DNA from: Microtetraspora niveoalba
GTDB lineage: Bacteria; Actinomycetota; Actinomycetes; Streptosporangiales; Streptosporangiaceae
Assembly (NCBI RefSeq): GCF_001570405.1
Contig: NZ_BBYM01000024.1
Coordinates: forward strand, 82,176 to 146,175
DNA: 64,000 nt
Reading direction: 5' to 3'
The translations under genes were made by a program, and so were the position numbers. Below, piece after piece: positions 24,615-34,108 of the stretch (within the stretch, counting starts at the first letter, position 1; every line of letters begins with the position of its first letter). Below the pieces are notes generated by a model. That model saw only the letters and a program-made list of their open reading frames with translations. It ran no database searches and had not been told where the DNA came from.

Positions 24615-26945
24615 GTGGACAGCGCTCAGTACGGCCGGATCGTGAACTTCATCTGGAACATCGCTGACGATGTTCTACGCGATCTCTACGTTCGCGGGAA
24701 GTATCGCGATGTCATCCTCCCGATGACCGTGCTGCGGCGGCTGGATGCCGTCCTGGAGCCCACCAAAGCAGCCGTCCTTGAGATGAAGCAGATACTTGAA
24801 GACGCTGGCATCGTCAAGGACGAGGGCGCCCTCTGTGATGCGGCTAAGCAAGCGTTCTTCAACACCTCGCCCTTCACGCTACGCGACCTTCGTTCCCGCT
24901 CCAACCATCAGCAACTCAAGGCCGACTTCGAGGCCTACCTGGACGGGTTCTCGGACAACGTGCAGGTGATCCTGAACAATTTCGAGTTCCGCAATCAAAT
25001 CCCTCGCCTGTCGAAGGCGAACGCGCTGGGCCCGCTCATCGAGAAGCTCATGGATCCGGACATCAACCTCTCTCCTGATCCTGTGCGTGACCCGGACGGG
25101 CGGATCCGTCAGCCGGGGATGGATAACCACACGATGGGCACGATCTTCGAGGAGCTGGTCCGCCGGTTCAACGAGGAGAACAACGAGGAGGCCGGCGAGC
25201 ACTGGACTCCCAGGGATGCAGTCAAGCTCATGGCCAACCTCGTCTTTCAGCCCGTGGCCGACAAGGTTTCGTCCACCACGTACCTTCTCTATGACGGGGC
25301 GTGCGGCACCGGAGGCATGCTCACAGTGGGGCAGGAGACACTGCGCCAGCTTGGCGAGGAGCACGGCAAGCAGGTGACCACTCACCTATATGGGCAGGAG
25401 ATCAACGCCGAGACGTATGCCATCTGCAAGGCGGACATGCTCCTCCAGGGCGATGGCAGGCAGGCCGACAACATCAAGGGGGGGCCCGAATACTCCACGC
25501 TTGCCAACGATGCCTTCCCCTCCTTCCAGTTCGACTTCATGCTTTCCAATCCGCCGTACGGTAAGAGCTGGAAAAGCGACATGGAGCGGATGGGCGGAAA
25601 GAAGGAGATCCAGGACCACCGGTTTGTGATCTCCTACGACGGTGACCCTGAATACTCCCTGGTGACGCGCTCCGACGATGGCCAGCTGCTGTTCCTGGCA
25701 AACATGGTCTCCAAGATGAAGCAGGGCACCGAGCTGGGCAGCCGAATCGCTTCTGTCCACAACGGCTCGTCACTCTTCACCGGAGACGCTGGCCAAGGCG
25801 AGAGCAACATCCGGCGCTGGATCATCGCGAACGACTGGCTCGAAGCCGTCGTCGCGCTGCCGCTCAACATGTTCTACAACACAGGCATCGCCACCTTTAT
25901 CTGGGTGCTGAGCAACCGCAAGCCCGAGCACCGCAAAGGCAAGGTGCAGCTCATCGATGCCACCAGCTGGTATGTGCCGCTGCGAAAGAACCTCGGCAAG
26001 AAGAACTGCGAACTCTCCGAAGCCGACATCCAGCGGATCGTAGACACGCTTCTGGCGTTCGAGGAGACGGAACAGTCGAAGATCTTCCCCAACAAGGCGT
26101 TTGGCTACTGGAAGATTCTCGTAGAGCGACCACTCCGGCTCGCGAGCCAACTCACGCGTGAGTCCGCCGAACAGCTCCGGTTTGCCTCCGGTGACGTGGA
26201 GCTTCGGGCCCGGCTGCACAACGAGTTTGGGGAAGTGCTCTTCACTAACTTCACGAGCGTGCAGCGGGAAGTCCGCGCTCACCTGGACGAGTGGGTGGCT
26301 ACAGCAGAAGAAGGTGACGATGCCCCTGAGGTGTCGGACCGGTCGCGTAAGAAGCTGCTCGACGCCAAGACCTGGGATCGGGACGGTCGACTAGCAGAGA
26401 TCGCTATGGAGCTTTGGAAAGAACTCGGCGAAGAAGTCTTCATGGACTACAACGAGTTCGAGCTCCAGGCAGGCCTTGCCATGGGTCGTCTGGGGAAGAA
26501 GCTGTCGGCCACGGAACGAAAGGTCATGCTACGCGGGTTGAGCTGGCGGAACGAGAGCGCGGCACCTGTAATCGCCAAGCGTCACAGGCCAGGGACGGTG
26601 GAACCCAACCCGCTCTACGGTCTTTACGAAGACCAGATCAAGGGCAAATCTGTCATCGTGGAGTACGAGCCGGACGGCGAACTGCGCGACGCAGAGCAGG
26701 TTCCACTGCTGGAGGAAGGCGGCATCGAAGCCTTCTTTCGGCGCGAGGTACAACCCTATGCCTCTGACGCCTGGATCAAGCAGGATGCCACCAAGATCGG
26801 CTACGAGATCAGCTTCACCCGGCACTTCTACAAGCCACCGCAACTCCGGAGTCTCGAAGAAATCCGTGCGGATATCCTTGCCCTGGAGCAGGAGACCGAA
26901 GGCATTCTCGGAGATCTCCTGGGCGGGGTGCGTAGTGAGCACTGA
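24615..26945 (+). CDS. hsdM: Type I restriction-modification system, DNA methyltransferase subunit HsdM
   Basis: 776 residues; adenine-N6 methyltransferase of a type I system. Features: N-terminal HsdM domain (FIWNIADDVLRDLYVRGKYRD), S-adenosylmethionine motif DGACGTGGM (near 228) and catalytic NPPYGKSW (near 311). About 250 extra C-terminal residues beyond the standard HsdM length are helical, with KKLSATERKVMLRGL and a YGLYEDQIKGKSVIVEYEP block; longer HsdM variants with such extensions are known. The GTG start has only a weak purine-rich ribosome binding site. It is first of three overlapping genes. Base composition looks lower in G+C than the AICE backbone, suggesting separate acquisition. 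Confidence 0.94.
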   Translation: MDSAQYGRIVNFIWNIADDVLRDLYVRGKYRDVILPMTVLRRLDAVLEPTKAAVLEMKQILEDAGIVKDEGALCDAAKQAFFNTSPFTLRDLRSRSNHQQLKADFEAYLDGFSDNVQVILNNFEFRNQIPRLSKANALGPLIEKLMDPDINLSPDPVRDPDGRIRQPGMDNHTMGTIFEELVRRFNEENNEEAGEHWTPRDAVKLMANLVFQPVADKVSSTTYLLYDGACGTGGMLTVGQETLRQLGEEHGKQVTTHLYGQEINAETYAICKADMLLQGDGRQADNIKGGPEYSTLANDAFPSFQFDFMLSNPPYGKSWKSDMERMGGKKEIQDHRFVISYDGDPEYSLVTRSDDGQLLFLANMVSKMKQGTELGSRIASVHNGSSLFTGDAGQGESNIRRWIIANDWLEAVVALPLNMFYNTGIATFIWVLSNRKPEHRKGKVQLIDATSWYVPLRKNLGKKNCELSEADIQRIVDTLLAFEETEQSKIFPNKAFGYWKILVERPLRLASQLTRESAEQLRFASGDVELRARLHNEFGEVLFTNFTSVQREVRAHLDEWVATAEEGDDAPEVSDRSRKKLLDAKTWDRDGRLAEIAMELWKELGEEVFMDYNEFELQAGLAMGRLGKKLSATERKVMLRGLSWRNESAAPVIAKRHRPGTVEPNPLYGLYEDQIKGKSVIVEYEPDGELRDAEQVPLLEEGGIEAFFRREVQPYASDAWIKQDATKIGYEISFTRHFYKPPQLRSLEEIRADILALEQETEGILGDLLGGVRSEH

Positions 26946-28338
26946 GCCAACCCCTTACCCATCCTATCGACACTCAGGTATCGAGTGGATTGGGCGGGTG
27001 CCCGCTCATTGGGCAGTCGCTCCCGGACACTCCGGGTTGCAGCTAAGGCGCGAGAAGAATATCGGGCTCAAAGAGGGAACTGTTCTCTCGCTGAGCTATG
27101 GTCGAATTATTGTCAAGCCTCAAGAGAAGCTTCGAGGTCTCATTCCGGATTCATTCGAGACGTATCAGATCGCAGACCCCGGAAACATTATTATTCGGCC
27201 AACCGATCTCCAAAATGACAAGACCAGCCTTCGGGTCGGGCTTGTGCGCAACCGGGGGATAATTACCTCAGCTTACCTGTGTATTCAAGCCCGTCCAGCA
27301 TTACTCCCCGAATATGCCTACGAGCTGCTCCGAGCGTACGATCTGCTAAAGATCTTTTATGGAATGGGATCCGGCCTTCGTCAGAACCTCGAATTTGGCG
27401 AACTGAAACGGATGCCGATCATCCTCCCGCCCATCGAAGAACAGCACGCGATTGTGAGTTACCTGGGGTATGTCAGTCGCCAGGTTAATGCGGCGATCCG
27501 CGCGAAACTGAATTTCATCGATCTATTGCGTGAGCAGAAGCGCGCGATCGTACATCAGGCTGTCACTCGCGGCCTGAATCCGAGCGTACCGCTGAAGGAG
27601 TCCGGCATTCCTGGCGTTGATGCCATCCCTCAACATTGGGAAGTTATGCGAGTAAAGCAGGTTTGCGAGCGTATCGTGGACTGCAAGAACAGGACGCCCG
27701 ACCTGGTGCCCGACGGAGACTACACAGTTGTCCGGACCACGAATGTGCGTGGCGGGGAGTTCTCGAAGATTGGATCTTATCCCACCGACTTAAAGAATTA
27801 TGTCGAGTGGACACGACGAGGCGCTCCCCAAATCGGAGACGTGTTCTTTACGCGGGAAGCACCCGCCGGAGAGGCGTGTCTCGTCCCCGACATTCCGGGC
27901 CTGTGCATGGGGCAGAGGATGATGTACTTCCGACCTCGACGTGATCTCTTGGACAGCGGCTTCCTGCTCCATAGCATCTATGGCCCCGTAGCGCGCACAT
28001 ACATCAATCTCACCACGAACGGCAGCACCGTCGGGCATCTCCGTCTGGGGCAGGTCTCGTCACTGCCACTTCTGTGGTGCCCTCGGGAGGAGCAGGTAGA
28101 GATCGTAGAGCATATCGACCGCGCATCTCAGCCTCTCAATGCAGCCATCAGCCGTGCGGAGCGCGAGATTGCGCTACTCCGCGAATACCGCACCCGTCTG
28201 ACCGCTGATGTGGTGACGGGAAAGGTGGATGTGCGCGCAGCAGCAGCCTTACTGCCAAATGACGCGGAACTTTTCGGGGCGGATGAGGCGCTAGAGGATA
28301 TTGAGGACCTTGCGCTGGAGGATGAGGCAGAAGAGTGA
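26935..28338 (+). CDS. hsdS: Type I restriction-modification system, specificity subunit HsdS
   Basis: 467 residues. The usual two-target-recognition-domain layout is visible: TRD1 after IEWIGRVPAHW (about 16-26), the first conserved helix region (EEQHAIVSYLGYVSRQVNAAI, then LLREQKRAIVHQAVTRGL), TRD2 after DAIPQHWEVMRV (near 230) and the second conserved region (EEQVEIVEHIDRASQPLNAAI, then LLREYRTRLTADVVTGKVDVR). Each TRD reads one half of a bipartite DNA site, which cannot be predicted here. The GTG start lies inside the last codons of hsdM (11-base overlap), and the stop overlaps the hsdR start. The TRD1 half appears especially A+T-rich compared with its neighbours. Confidence 0.94.
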   Translation: MSTEPTPYPSYRHSGIEWIGRVPAHWAVAPGHSGLQLRREKNIGLKEGTVLSLSYGRIIVKPQEKLRGLIPDSFETYQIADPGNIIIRPTDLQNDKTSLRVGLVRNRGIITSAYLCIQARPALLPEYAYELLRAYDLLKIFYGMGSGLRQNLEFGELKRMPIILPPIEEQHAIVSYLGYVSRQVNAAIRAKLNFIDLLREQKRAIVHQAVTRGLNPSVPLKESGIPGVDAIPQHWEVMRVKQVCERIVDCKNRTPDLVPDGDYTVVRTTNVRGGEFSKIGSYPTDLKNYVEWTRRGAPQIGDVFFTREAPAGEACLVPDIPGLCMGQRMMYFRPRRDLLDSGFLLHSIYGPVARTYINLTTNGSTVGHLRLGQVSSLPLLWCPREEQVEIVEHIDRASQPLNAAISRAEREIALLREYRTRLTADVVTGKVDVRAAAALLPNDAELFGADEALEDIEDLALEDEAEE

Positions 28339-31271
28339 GTACACAACTGAATGAGGAAGGGCTTGAGGCCCTCATTGTCCGTGACATGGTGGCTAGGGGC
28401 TGGACCGAGGGTAGCCGCCACGACTACGACCGTGACTACGCAGTAGACCTTGTTCAGCTGTCTGCCTTCTTGGCCGCGACGCAGCCGCACCTCATCGAGG
28501 CTCTCGATCTCGATGCGGACTCACCGACCCGCCGGAAATTCCTTGCACGGCTGCAAGGGCAGATCACGGCCCACGGCGTCGTCAACGTCCTCCGCAACGG
28601 AATCAAGGACGGTCAGCACGAGATCGACCTGTTCTATGGGACGCCGTCGAAAGGCAACAAGAAGGCCACCGATCTGTTTGCCCACAACCGGTTCACCGTT
28701 GCGAGGCAGGTGCGGTACAGCCTCGACGAGACGCAGCGTGCCCTGGATCTGGTTATCTTCATCAATGGGCTACCGATCGCGACCTTCGAGCTGAAGAACA
28801 GCCTGACCAAGCAGACAGCCGAGGACGCGATCCAGCAATACAAGCGCGACCGGAACCCGAAAGAACTCCTCTTTCAGCACGGCCGTTGTGTCGCTCACTT
28901 CGCGCTAGACGACCAGGTTGTGCGATTCTGCACCCACCTGAAGGGCAGGCACTCCTGGTTCCTTCCCTTCGACAAGGGCTGGAAGGATGGCGCGGGAAAC
29001 CCACCGAATCCGGAAGGAACCAAGACTGCCTACCTGTGGCAGACAATCCTCGCGCCGACGAGCCTGACAGACATCGTGGAGAACTACGCCTCTCGGATCG
29101 AGGAGAAAAACCCCAGGACCAACAGGAAGAGCCACAAGCAGATCTTCCCCCGCTATCACCAGCTTGACGTGGTCCGTGGGCTTCTCGCGGACGCCGCGAA
29201 GAAGGGTGTCGGGCAGAAGTATCTGATCCAGCACTCCGCGGGTAGTGGAAAGTCCAACTCCATCGCCTGGCTTGCGCTTCAGTTGGTGACGCTTGAGCGG
29301 GAGAACGCCAAGGTCTTCGACTCAATCATCGTGGTGACCGACCGACGCATCCTGGATGGTCAGATCCACGCTACGATCAAGCAGTTCTCACAGGTGAAGT
29401 CCATTCTCGCGCATGCGGACAGCTCTGCGGACCTGCGTCGGGCGATCGAGGCCGGGAAGAAAATCATCATCACCACGGTCCAGAAGTTTCCCTTCATCCT
29501 CGACGGCATCGGTGACAACCACCGGGACCGGAACTTTGCAATCGTGATCGACGAGGCCCACTCCAGCCAGGGTGGTAAAAGCACTGGAGCAGTGAATACC
29601 GCCTTCTCTCCCACCTCCAGCGAGGAGGCCGAAGAGGAAACGGTTGAGGACAAGATCAACAAGATCATTGAAGCACGGAGGATGCTCTCTAACGCGAGTT
29701 ACTTCGCGTTCACGGCCACCCCGAAGAACAAGACGCTAGAGCTCTTCTGCCAGGCAGGGCCAGATGGCCGCCGGCGAGCCTTCCACACGTACAGCATGAA
29801 GCAGGCCATCGAAGAGGGCTTCATCCTCGACGTGCTAAAGAACTACATGCCCATCACCAGCTTCTACAAGCTGATGAAGACCGTGGAGGGCGACCCGGAG
29901 TTCGACAGTAAGAAGGCCGAGAAGAAGCTCCGACAGTACGTGGAAAACCATGAGTATGCGATCAGGGCCAAGGCCGAGATCATGGTTGACCACTTCCACG
30001 AACACGTTATCGCCCTGAAGAAGATTGGCGGGAACGCAAGATCGATGGTCGTGACCAGCAGCATCGCTCGTGCAATCGAGTACTACCACGCCATCTCCGA
30101 CTACCTCGTGGAACGCAAGAGCCCCTATCGAGCCATCGTCGCCTTCTCGGGAGAGCACGAGTACGGTGGGAATAAGGTCACGGAGGCAACGCTAAACGAT
30201 TTCCCGAGTAATCAGATCGCCGAGAAGATCCAGGAGGATCCGTACCGGATCCTGGTCTGCGCCGACAAGTTCCAGACGGGCTACGATGAGCCGCTGCTGC
30301 ACACCATGTACGTGGACAAGGCACTCTCCGGGGTCAAGGCAGTCCAGACGCTCTCACGCCTTAACCGGGCCCACCCGGACAAGCGCGACGTTGCGGTGCT
30401 CGACTTCTTCAATGACGCCCTCACCATTGAGAAGGCGTTCTCCGATCACTACCGCACTACAGTGCTCGTTGAATCCACCGATCCGAACAAGCTGCATGAC
30501 CTCAAGGCCGACCTCGACAGTTTCGGTATCTATACACCCGAGCACGTCGAGTCGTTCGTTCGGCTCTATCTGCAAGACGCCGACCGCGAACAGCTAGACC
30601 CGATCCTGGACGTTTGTGTGGCGGCCTACATCGAAGAGCTCGACGAGGACGATCAGATCGAGTTTAAAGGTAAAGCCAAGGCGTTTGTCCGGACCTATGA
30701 CTTCCTCTCCTCAGTCCTGTCGTATTCCAGCGTCGCCTGGGAGAAGCTCTCGATCCTGCTTACCTTCCTGGTTTCCAAACTTCCCGCTCCAAGGGAGGAG
30801 GACCTTTCTAGAGGAATCTTAGAAACCATTGACATGGAGAGCTACCGAATCGAGAAGAAGGCTGCCATGTCCATTGCCCTGCCGGACGAAGACGGCGAGA
30901 TCAAGCCCGTTCCGATGGCAGGCGTGGGATATCGACAGGAACCAGAAATGGAAAGTCTTTCCTCGATCATCAAAAACTTCAACGACCACTTCGGTAACAT
31001 ACAGTGGACCGATGCCGACCGCATCCAAAAGCTGATCTTTCAAGAGATTCCTGCCATGGTTGCCGCCGACGAGGACTACCAGCGGGCCATGCAGGGCAGT
31101 GATAAGCAGAACGCGAAGATCGAGCACGGCCACGCTCTTGGACGTGTGATGCGGTCCTTGCTCAAGGATCACACCGAGCTATTCAAGTATTTCAGCAATG
31201 ATGAGTCATTCAAACGTTGGATGACCGATTTCGTCTTCGACGAGACGTACAAGAGGAACAAGTCTGCCTAA
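28335..31271 (+). CDS. hsdR: Type I restriction-modification system, endonuclease/translocase subunit HsdR
   Basis: 978 residues, normal length. The N-terminal nuclease domain carries a PD-(D/E)xK-like core (DLVIFINGLPIATFELKN, near 140-157). The superfamily 2 helicase motor follows, with Walker A HSAGSGKSNS (near 301), the DEAH-like box VIDEAHSS (near 405) and FAFTATP; a C-terminal region contacts HsdM/S. It translocates DNA and cuts far from the recognition site when DNA is unmodified. The GTG start overlaps the hsdS stop (GTGA). No frameshift or missing motif is seen, so the system appears complete. It could protect the host and, by post-segregational effects, stabilise the element. Confidence 0.95.
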   Translation: MSTQLNEEGLEALIVRDMVARGWTEGSRHDYDRDYAVDLVQLSAFLAATQPHLIEALDLDADSPTRRKFLARLQGQITAHGVVNVLRNGIKDGQHEIDLFYGTPSKGNKKATDLFAHNRFTVARQVRYSLDETQRALDLVIFINGLPIATFELKNSLTKQTAEDAIQQYKRDRNPKELLFQHGRCVAHFALDDQVVRFCTHLKGRHSWFLPFDKGWKDGAGNPPNPEGTKTAYLWQTILAPTSLTDIVENYASRIEEKNPRTNRKSHKQIFPRYHQLDVVRGLLADAAKKGVGQKYLIQHSAGSGKSNSIAWLALQLVTLERENAKVFDSIIVVTDRRILDGQIHATIKQFSQVKSILAHADSSADLRRAIEAGKKIIITTVQKFPFILDGIGDNHRDRNFAIVIDEAHSSQGGKSTGAVNTAFSPTSSEEAEEETVEDKINKIIEARRMLSNASYFAFTATPKNKTLELFCQAGPDGRRRAFHTYSMKQAIEEGFILDVLKNYMPITSFYKLMKTVEGDPEFDSKKAEKKLRQYVENHEYAIRAKAEIMVDHFHEHVIALKKIGGNARSMVVTSSIARAIEYYHAISDYLVERKSPYRAIVAFSGEHEYGGNKVTEATLNDFPSNQIAEKIQEDPYRILVCADKFQTGYDEPLLHTMYVDKALSGVKAVQTLSRLNRAHPDKRDVAVLDFFNDALTIEKAFSDHYRTTVLVESTDPNKLHDLKADLDSFGIYTPEHVESFVRLYLQDADREQLDPILDVCVAAYIEELDEDDQIEFKGKAKAFVRTYDFLSSVLSYSSVAWEKLSILLTFLVSKLPAPREEDLSRGILETIDMESYRIEKKAAMSIALPDEDGEIKPVPMAGVGYRQEPEMESLSSIIKNFNDHFGNIQWTDADRIQKLIFQEIPAMVAADEDYQRAMQGSDKQNAKIEHGHALGRVMRSLLKDHTELFKYFSNDESFKRWMTDFVFDETYKRNKSA

Positions 31272-31338
31272 GAGTCTGGTGCATTCATGTGAACCGCATG
31301 ACTCCATGGGGTGGCTTCGGGGTGGCTTCGGTTGTCTA

Positions 31339-33333
31339 GTCCCAGAACATGATTGACAGTTCTGTCCCACCACATACTTGACGGATGCCCTAGGAAACAT
31401 GACCGGCCTTGCGGGGCCGGGCCGCTTTGATACTGCGGACGGGCTGAGTCGTGGTGCGGCGAACCACTCGGGCGTCGTCGGGCAGTTCGATGGTCAGCGT
31501 GGTCTCGCTGACATGCACGGTGACCACCGCGCGGGCGTGCAGACGGCCGAGGGCGACCTTCTGCCCGGCGACCATGATGACCCCGCTGTTGCTGGCGACT
31601 CGCTGCACGGTGATCGGCTCAACCGAGGGCCGGGGCGGCGGCCCGGCCGGTCGGGCGTCCCGCAGATGCCGCACCCGGTCCCAGCCGATCGGGTTCGGGC
31701 GAGTGCGCAGCAGCTCACGGGTGGTGGGGTCGAAGAACATCAGCGTGTGTTCCTCGATCCGGACGCTCACACGCCGGCCGCCCAGGATCTCAGCCGCCAG
31801 CACGATACGTCCCGCCAAGCTGACCGTGCCCGCTCGGCTGACGGTCCGGTCCACCTCCACCGCACTGCCGGACTCGGCAGCCGGCAGCGGTGCCGGACCG
31901 GCCGCACGTCCCCCGTTCGCGGCCAGCTTGGCCAGGTCCGCGTTCGACAGGTGCGAACGGAAGCTCTTCAAGCGGACCCCGGCGACCAGCAGATGGACCA
32001 CGTCGGTGTCGGCCCAGAACGTCACTCGCACCCCGGCCCGATCCGGACCGAGCCAGAACTGGCGCCCCGCCACGAACATGTTTCCACTGGCGGGCACGAC
32101 CCGCTCGAACTCCACCGGCCCACCCGACCATGCCCGGACCGGCCCTTCGGCGACCACCCGGCGAGCCTGCCCGTCCCCCTCGGCGACGGCCTGTCCGGCC
32201 CGCTGCTCCGTATCCGGTGAGGCTGCCGGTTCCGGCTGGGCGATGACCTGCCCGTTCACGGCCGTCAACGTCGCGGGCAGCCGCAACGGCAGCAGATCCT
32301 CCTGGGGGCCGGTCTTGGGGACGAACCGATCCGCGGGATAGGCCATCCCGATCGCCTGGTGCGGACGCTGAGTGTTGTATTCGGCCACCCAGGCATCCAC
32401 CGCGGCCTGCGCCGCCTCCAGGTCCTCAAACGGCACCGCATCGTCCAGCAGCTCGCGACGCAGCGTCTGATGAAACCGCTCAACCTTCCCGGTCGTGGTC
32501 GGAGAGCGTGGCTCGGTCAACCGATGAGTGATGCCGTTATCGCGGCAGATCCGATCGAACAGCACCTCCCCGCCCTTGCCGAACCGATCGGTGAACTGCT
32601 TGCCGTTGTCGGTGAGCACCTCATCCGGCACCCCGAACGCGCGCAGCGCCGCCGCGAAGGCCAGGCACACCGCACGCCCGGTGGGACGGGCCACCACAGA
32701 GGCGATCACGCAATACCGGGAATGGTCGTCGATCCCGGTGACGACCTTCGCCTCGCTGCCGTCAGCCAGGAACACGCCGCCGACGATGTCCATCTGCCAC
32801 AGCTGCATGGGAGTATCGCGTTCCCACCGCAGGTAGTCCTCACGGCGTTTACGCCGCTGCTGAGGCTGGACCAGGCCGTGACGCACCAGCGCCCGATACA
32901 CCCCCATCCGAGAGGGGACAGGCTCGATCCCGCGCTTCTTGGCCTCGTGCACCAGCCGGACCGGACCCCACCGGGGATGCTCACGGCGCAGCTCGCACAC
33001 CACCGCTTCCACCTCCGCCGACAGCTGGGACGGTGAGGAGACCGGACGGCGGGAACGGTCGGCCAACCCGGCCAGGCCGGATTCTCGATAACGCCGCATC
33101 CAGGAATGCAATGTCTGGCGTGATACCCCGATTCGGGTGGCGGTCTCGGTCACGCTCGCACCGGCGAGGACCGCGAGAACTGCCTGATAACGCTGCTCGA
33201 CAACGGACAAATCGACCAGGGCCAATCCCGGCCTCCTGACGCGCGCCATCCGCAAACGACGCACGAAAGATCGGCCGACAACGGCACCTGTCAAACATGT
33301 CCTGGGACTGATGTGTCAAGCATGTCCCGGGAC
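31339..33333. mobile_element. IS481-family insertion sequence
   Basis: About 2.0 kb with terminal inverted repeats: GTCCCAGAACATGATTGACA (31339-31358) against the reverse complement of 33314-33333 (17 of 20 matches). A second, inner pair (TGTCCCACCACATACTTGAC on the left, its relative at the right) lies just inside. One transposase gene fills it. No clear target duplication is visible. It is inserted between hsdR and a membrane-protein gene without interrupting either coding frame. Confidence 0.85.
31390..33249 (-). CDS. IS481-family transposase with long C-terminal extension
   Basis: 619 residues. The N-terminal helix-turn-helix (AVLAGASVTETATRIGVSRQ, then TLHSWMRRYRESGLAGL) is followed by the DDE integrase core: D in LWQMDIVGGVF, D in LTDNGKQFTD, and E in TGKVERFHQTLRREL. 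After the catalytic core are about 300 residues more, including a C-terminal DNA-binding-like part, typical of the large actinobacterial IS481 members. The start ATG at 33249 is used because the longer frame enters the terminal repeat. The gene looks intact, so the IS may be mobile. Confidence 0.92.
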   Translation of the reverse strand: MARVRRPGLALVDLSVVEQRYQAVLAVLAGASVTETATRIGVSRQTLHSWMRRYRESGLAGLADRSRRPVSSPSQLSAEVEAVVCELRREHPRWGPVRLVHEAKKRGIEPVPSRMGVYRALVRHGLVQPQQRRKRREDYLRWERDTPMQLWQMDIVGGVFLADGSEAKVVTGIDDHSRYCVIASVVARPTGRAVCLAFAAALRAFGVPDEVLTDNGKQFTDRFGKGGEVLFDRICRDNGITHRLTEPRSPTTTGKVERFHQTLRRELLDDAVPFEDLEAAQAAVDAWVAEYNTQRPHQAIGMAYPADRFVPKTGPQEDLLPLRLPATLTAVNGQVIAQPEPAASPDTEQRAGQAVAEGDGQARRVVAEGPVRAWSGGPVEFERVVPASGNMFVAGRQFWLGPDRAGVRVTFWADTDVVHLLVAGVRLKSFRSHLSNADLAKLAANGGRAAGPAPLPAAESGSAVEVDRTVSRAGTVSLAGRIVLAAEILGGRRVSVRIEEHTLMFFDPTTRELLRTRPNPIGWDRVRHLRDARPAGPPPRPSVEPITVQRVASNSGVIMVAGQKVALGRLHARAVVTVHVSETTLTIELPDDARVVRRTTTQPVRSIKAARPRKAGHVS

Positions 33334-33499
33334 AGGACAGACAGGACAGTCGGTCACTTGCCGAATCGTTCTTGTAAGGATCAAGGGCGGCGCTGCGCGC
33401 CGCCTCGCGGCCCTACGCCCGCTCGGCGGCCGGGCATGCGGCCTGGGGGCCGGTCCCGGCCGCCGGCAGCTTGATCCGCACAGCGATCCTCGCGACGTC

Positions 33500-34108
33500 T
33501 TAGCCAGTGCAACCGTCGATGCGAGCTAGCCTGCTCTTGCCCGGACTCGCCCAGATCTCGAAGCGCCCGTACCCTCCAGATTTCCCGTAGGTTCTGTAGA
33601 CATCCAGCGACGCCCTGTGTGGATCGGCGCCCGGGATCCACTGATCGCCGCCCTTCTCTACAAGGATCGTCCAGGGGCCAGTGATCGTGTTGGTCTCCAC
33701 CGAGGCTTCGTTGCAGGGTGGAACCCACACACGCAAGTTCGGGTGATCATCGCCCTCCGCCGCGCGAATCAGGATCACCACCTGAGCGTCAGCTGTGTTG
33801 GTATTGCGCACCTTGATCTCGGTGCCCGTTTTCGTAGCGTAGGAAAGAGCAGACACTCGCTCAACGAACGCAGCATCTTCCCGGTCGTCCTCGTGCTGCA
33901 CTTGATACAAGGCCACAGCAACACCAAGTGTGGCGACGACAACAGCAGCGCTCTCTATTCGTGCACTCTGACTGGCCCGCCTCTTGTCGTTGGTTACGAC
34001 CAAGAATGCAGCCAGTCCTAGCAGTGGAACAACCCAAATCGGCACGTAGCCGATCAGCTCAACGAGACTGTGACCCAACTGCCTTAGGTAACTCTCAATT
34101 GTCGCCAT
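33500..34108 (-). CDS. Membrane protein of unknown function at the AICE right end
   Basis: 202 residues. Two N-terminal transmembrane helices (SLVELIGYVPIWVVPLLGLAAFLVV near 14-38 and IESAAVVVATLGVAVALYQV near 50-69) flank a short basic loop (DKRRASQSAR). The remaining 130 residues form a soluble beta-rich domain (GTEIKVRNTNTADAQVVILIRA, then RFEIWASPGKSR) with two Cys. It looks like a two-helix anchored sensor with an extramembrane immunoglobulin- or C2-like sheet. The 5' ATG has no strong ribosome binding site. It is the last gene before attR. It could be a superinfection or immunity accessory, but no family is recognised. Confidence 0.65.
   Translation of the reverse strand: MATIESYLRQLGHSLVELIGYVPIWVVPLLGLAAFLVVTNDKRRASQSARIESAAVVVATLGVAVALYQVQHEDDREDAAFVERVSALSYATKTGTEIKVRNTNTADAQVVILIRAAEGDDHPNLRVWVPPCNEASVETNTITGPWTILVEKGGDQWIPGADPHRASLDVYRTYGKSGGYGRFEIWASPGKSRLARIDGCTG

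Noticed and set aside
33379..33476. GATCAAG/CTTGATC inverted repeat right of the IS element
   Set aside because: Only 7 bases with a 90-base spacing; compatible with chance or an old IS scar, and no function is supported.
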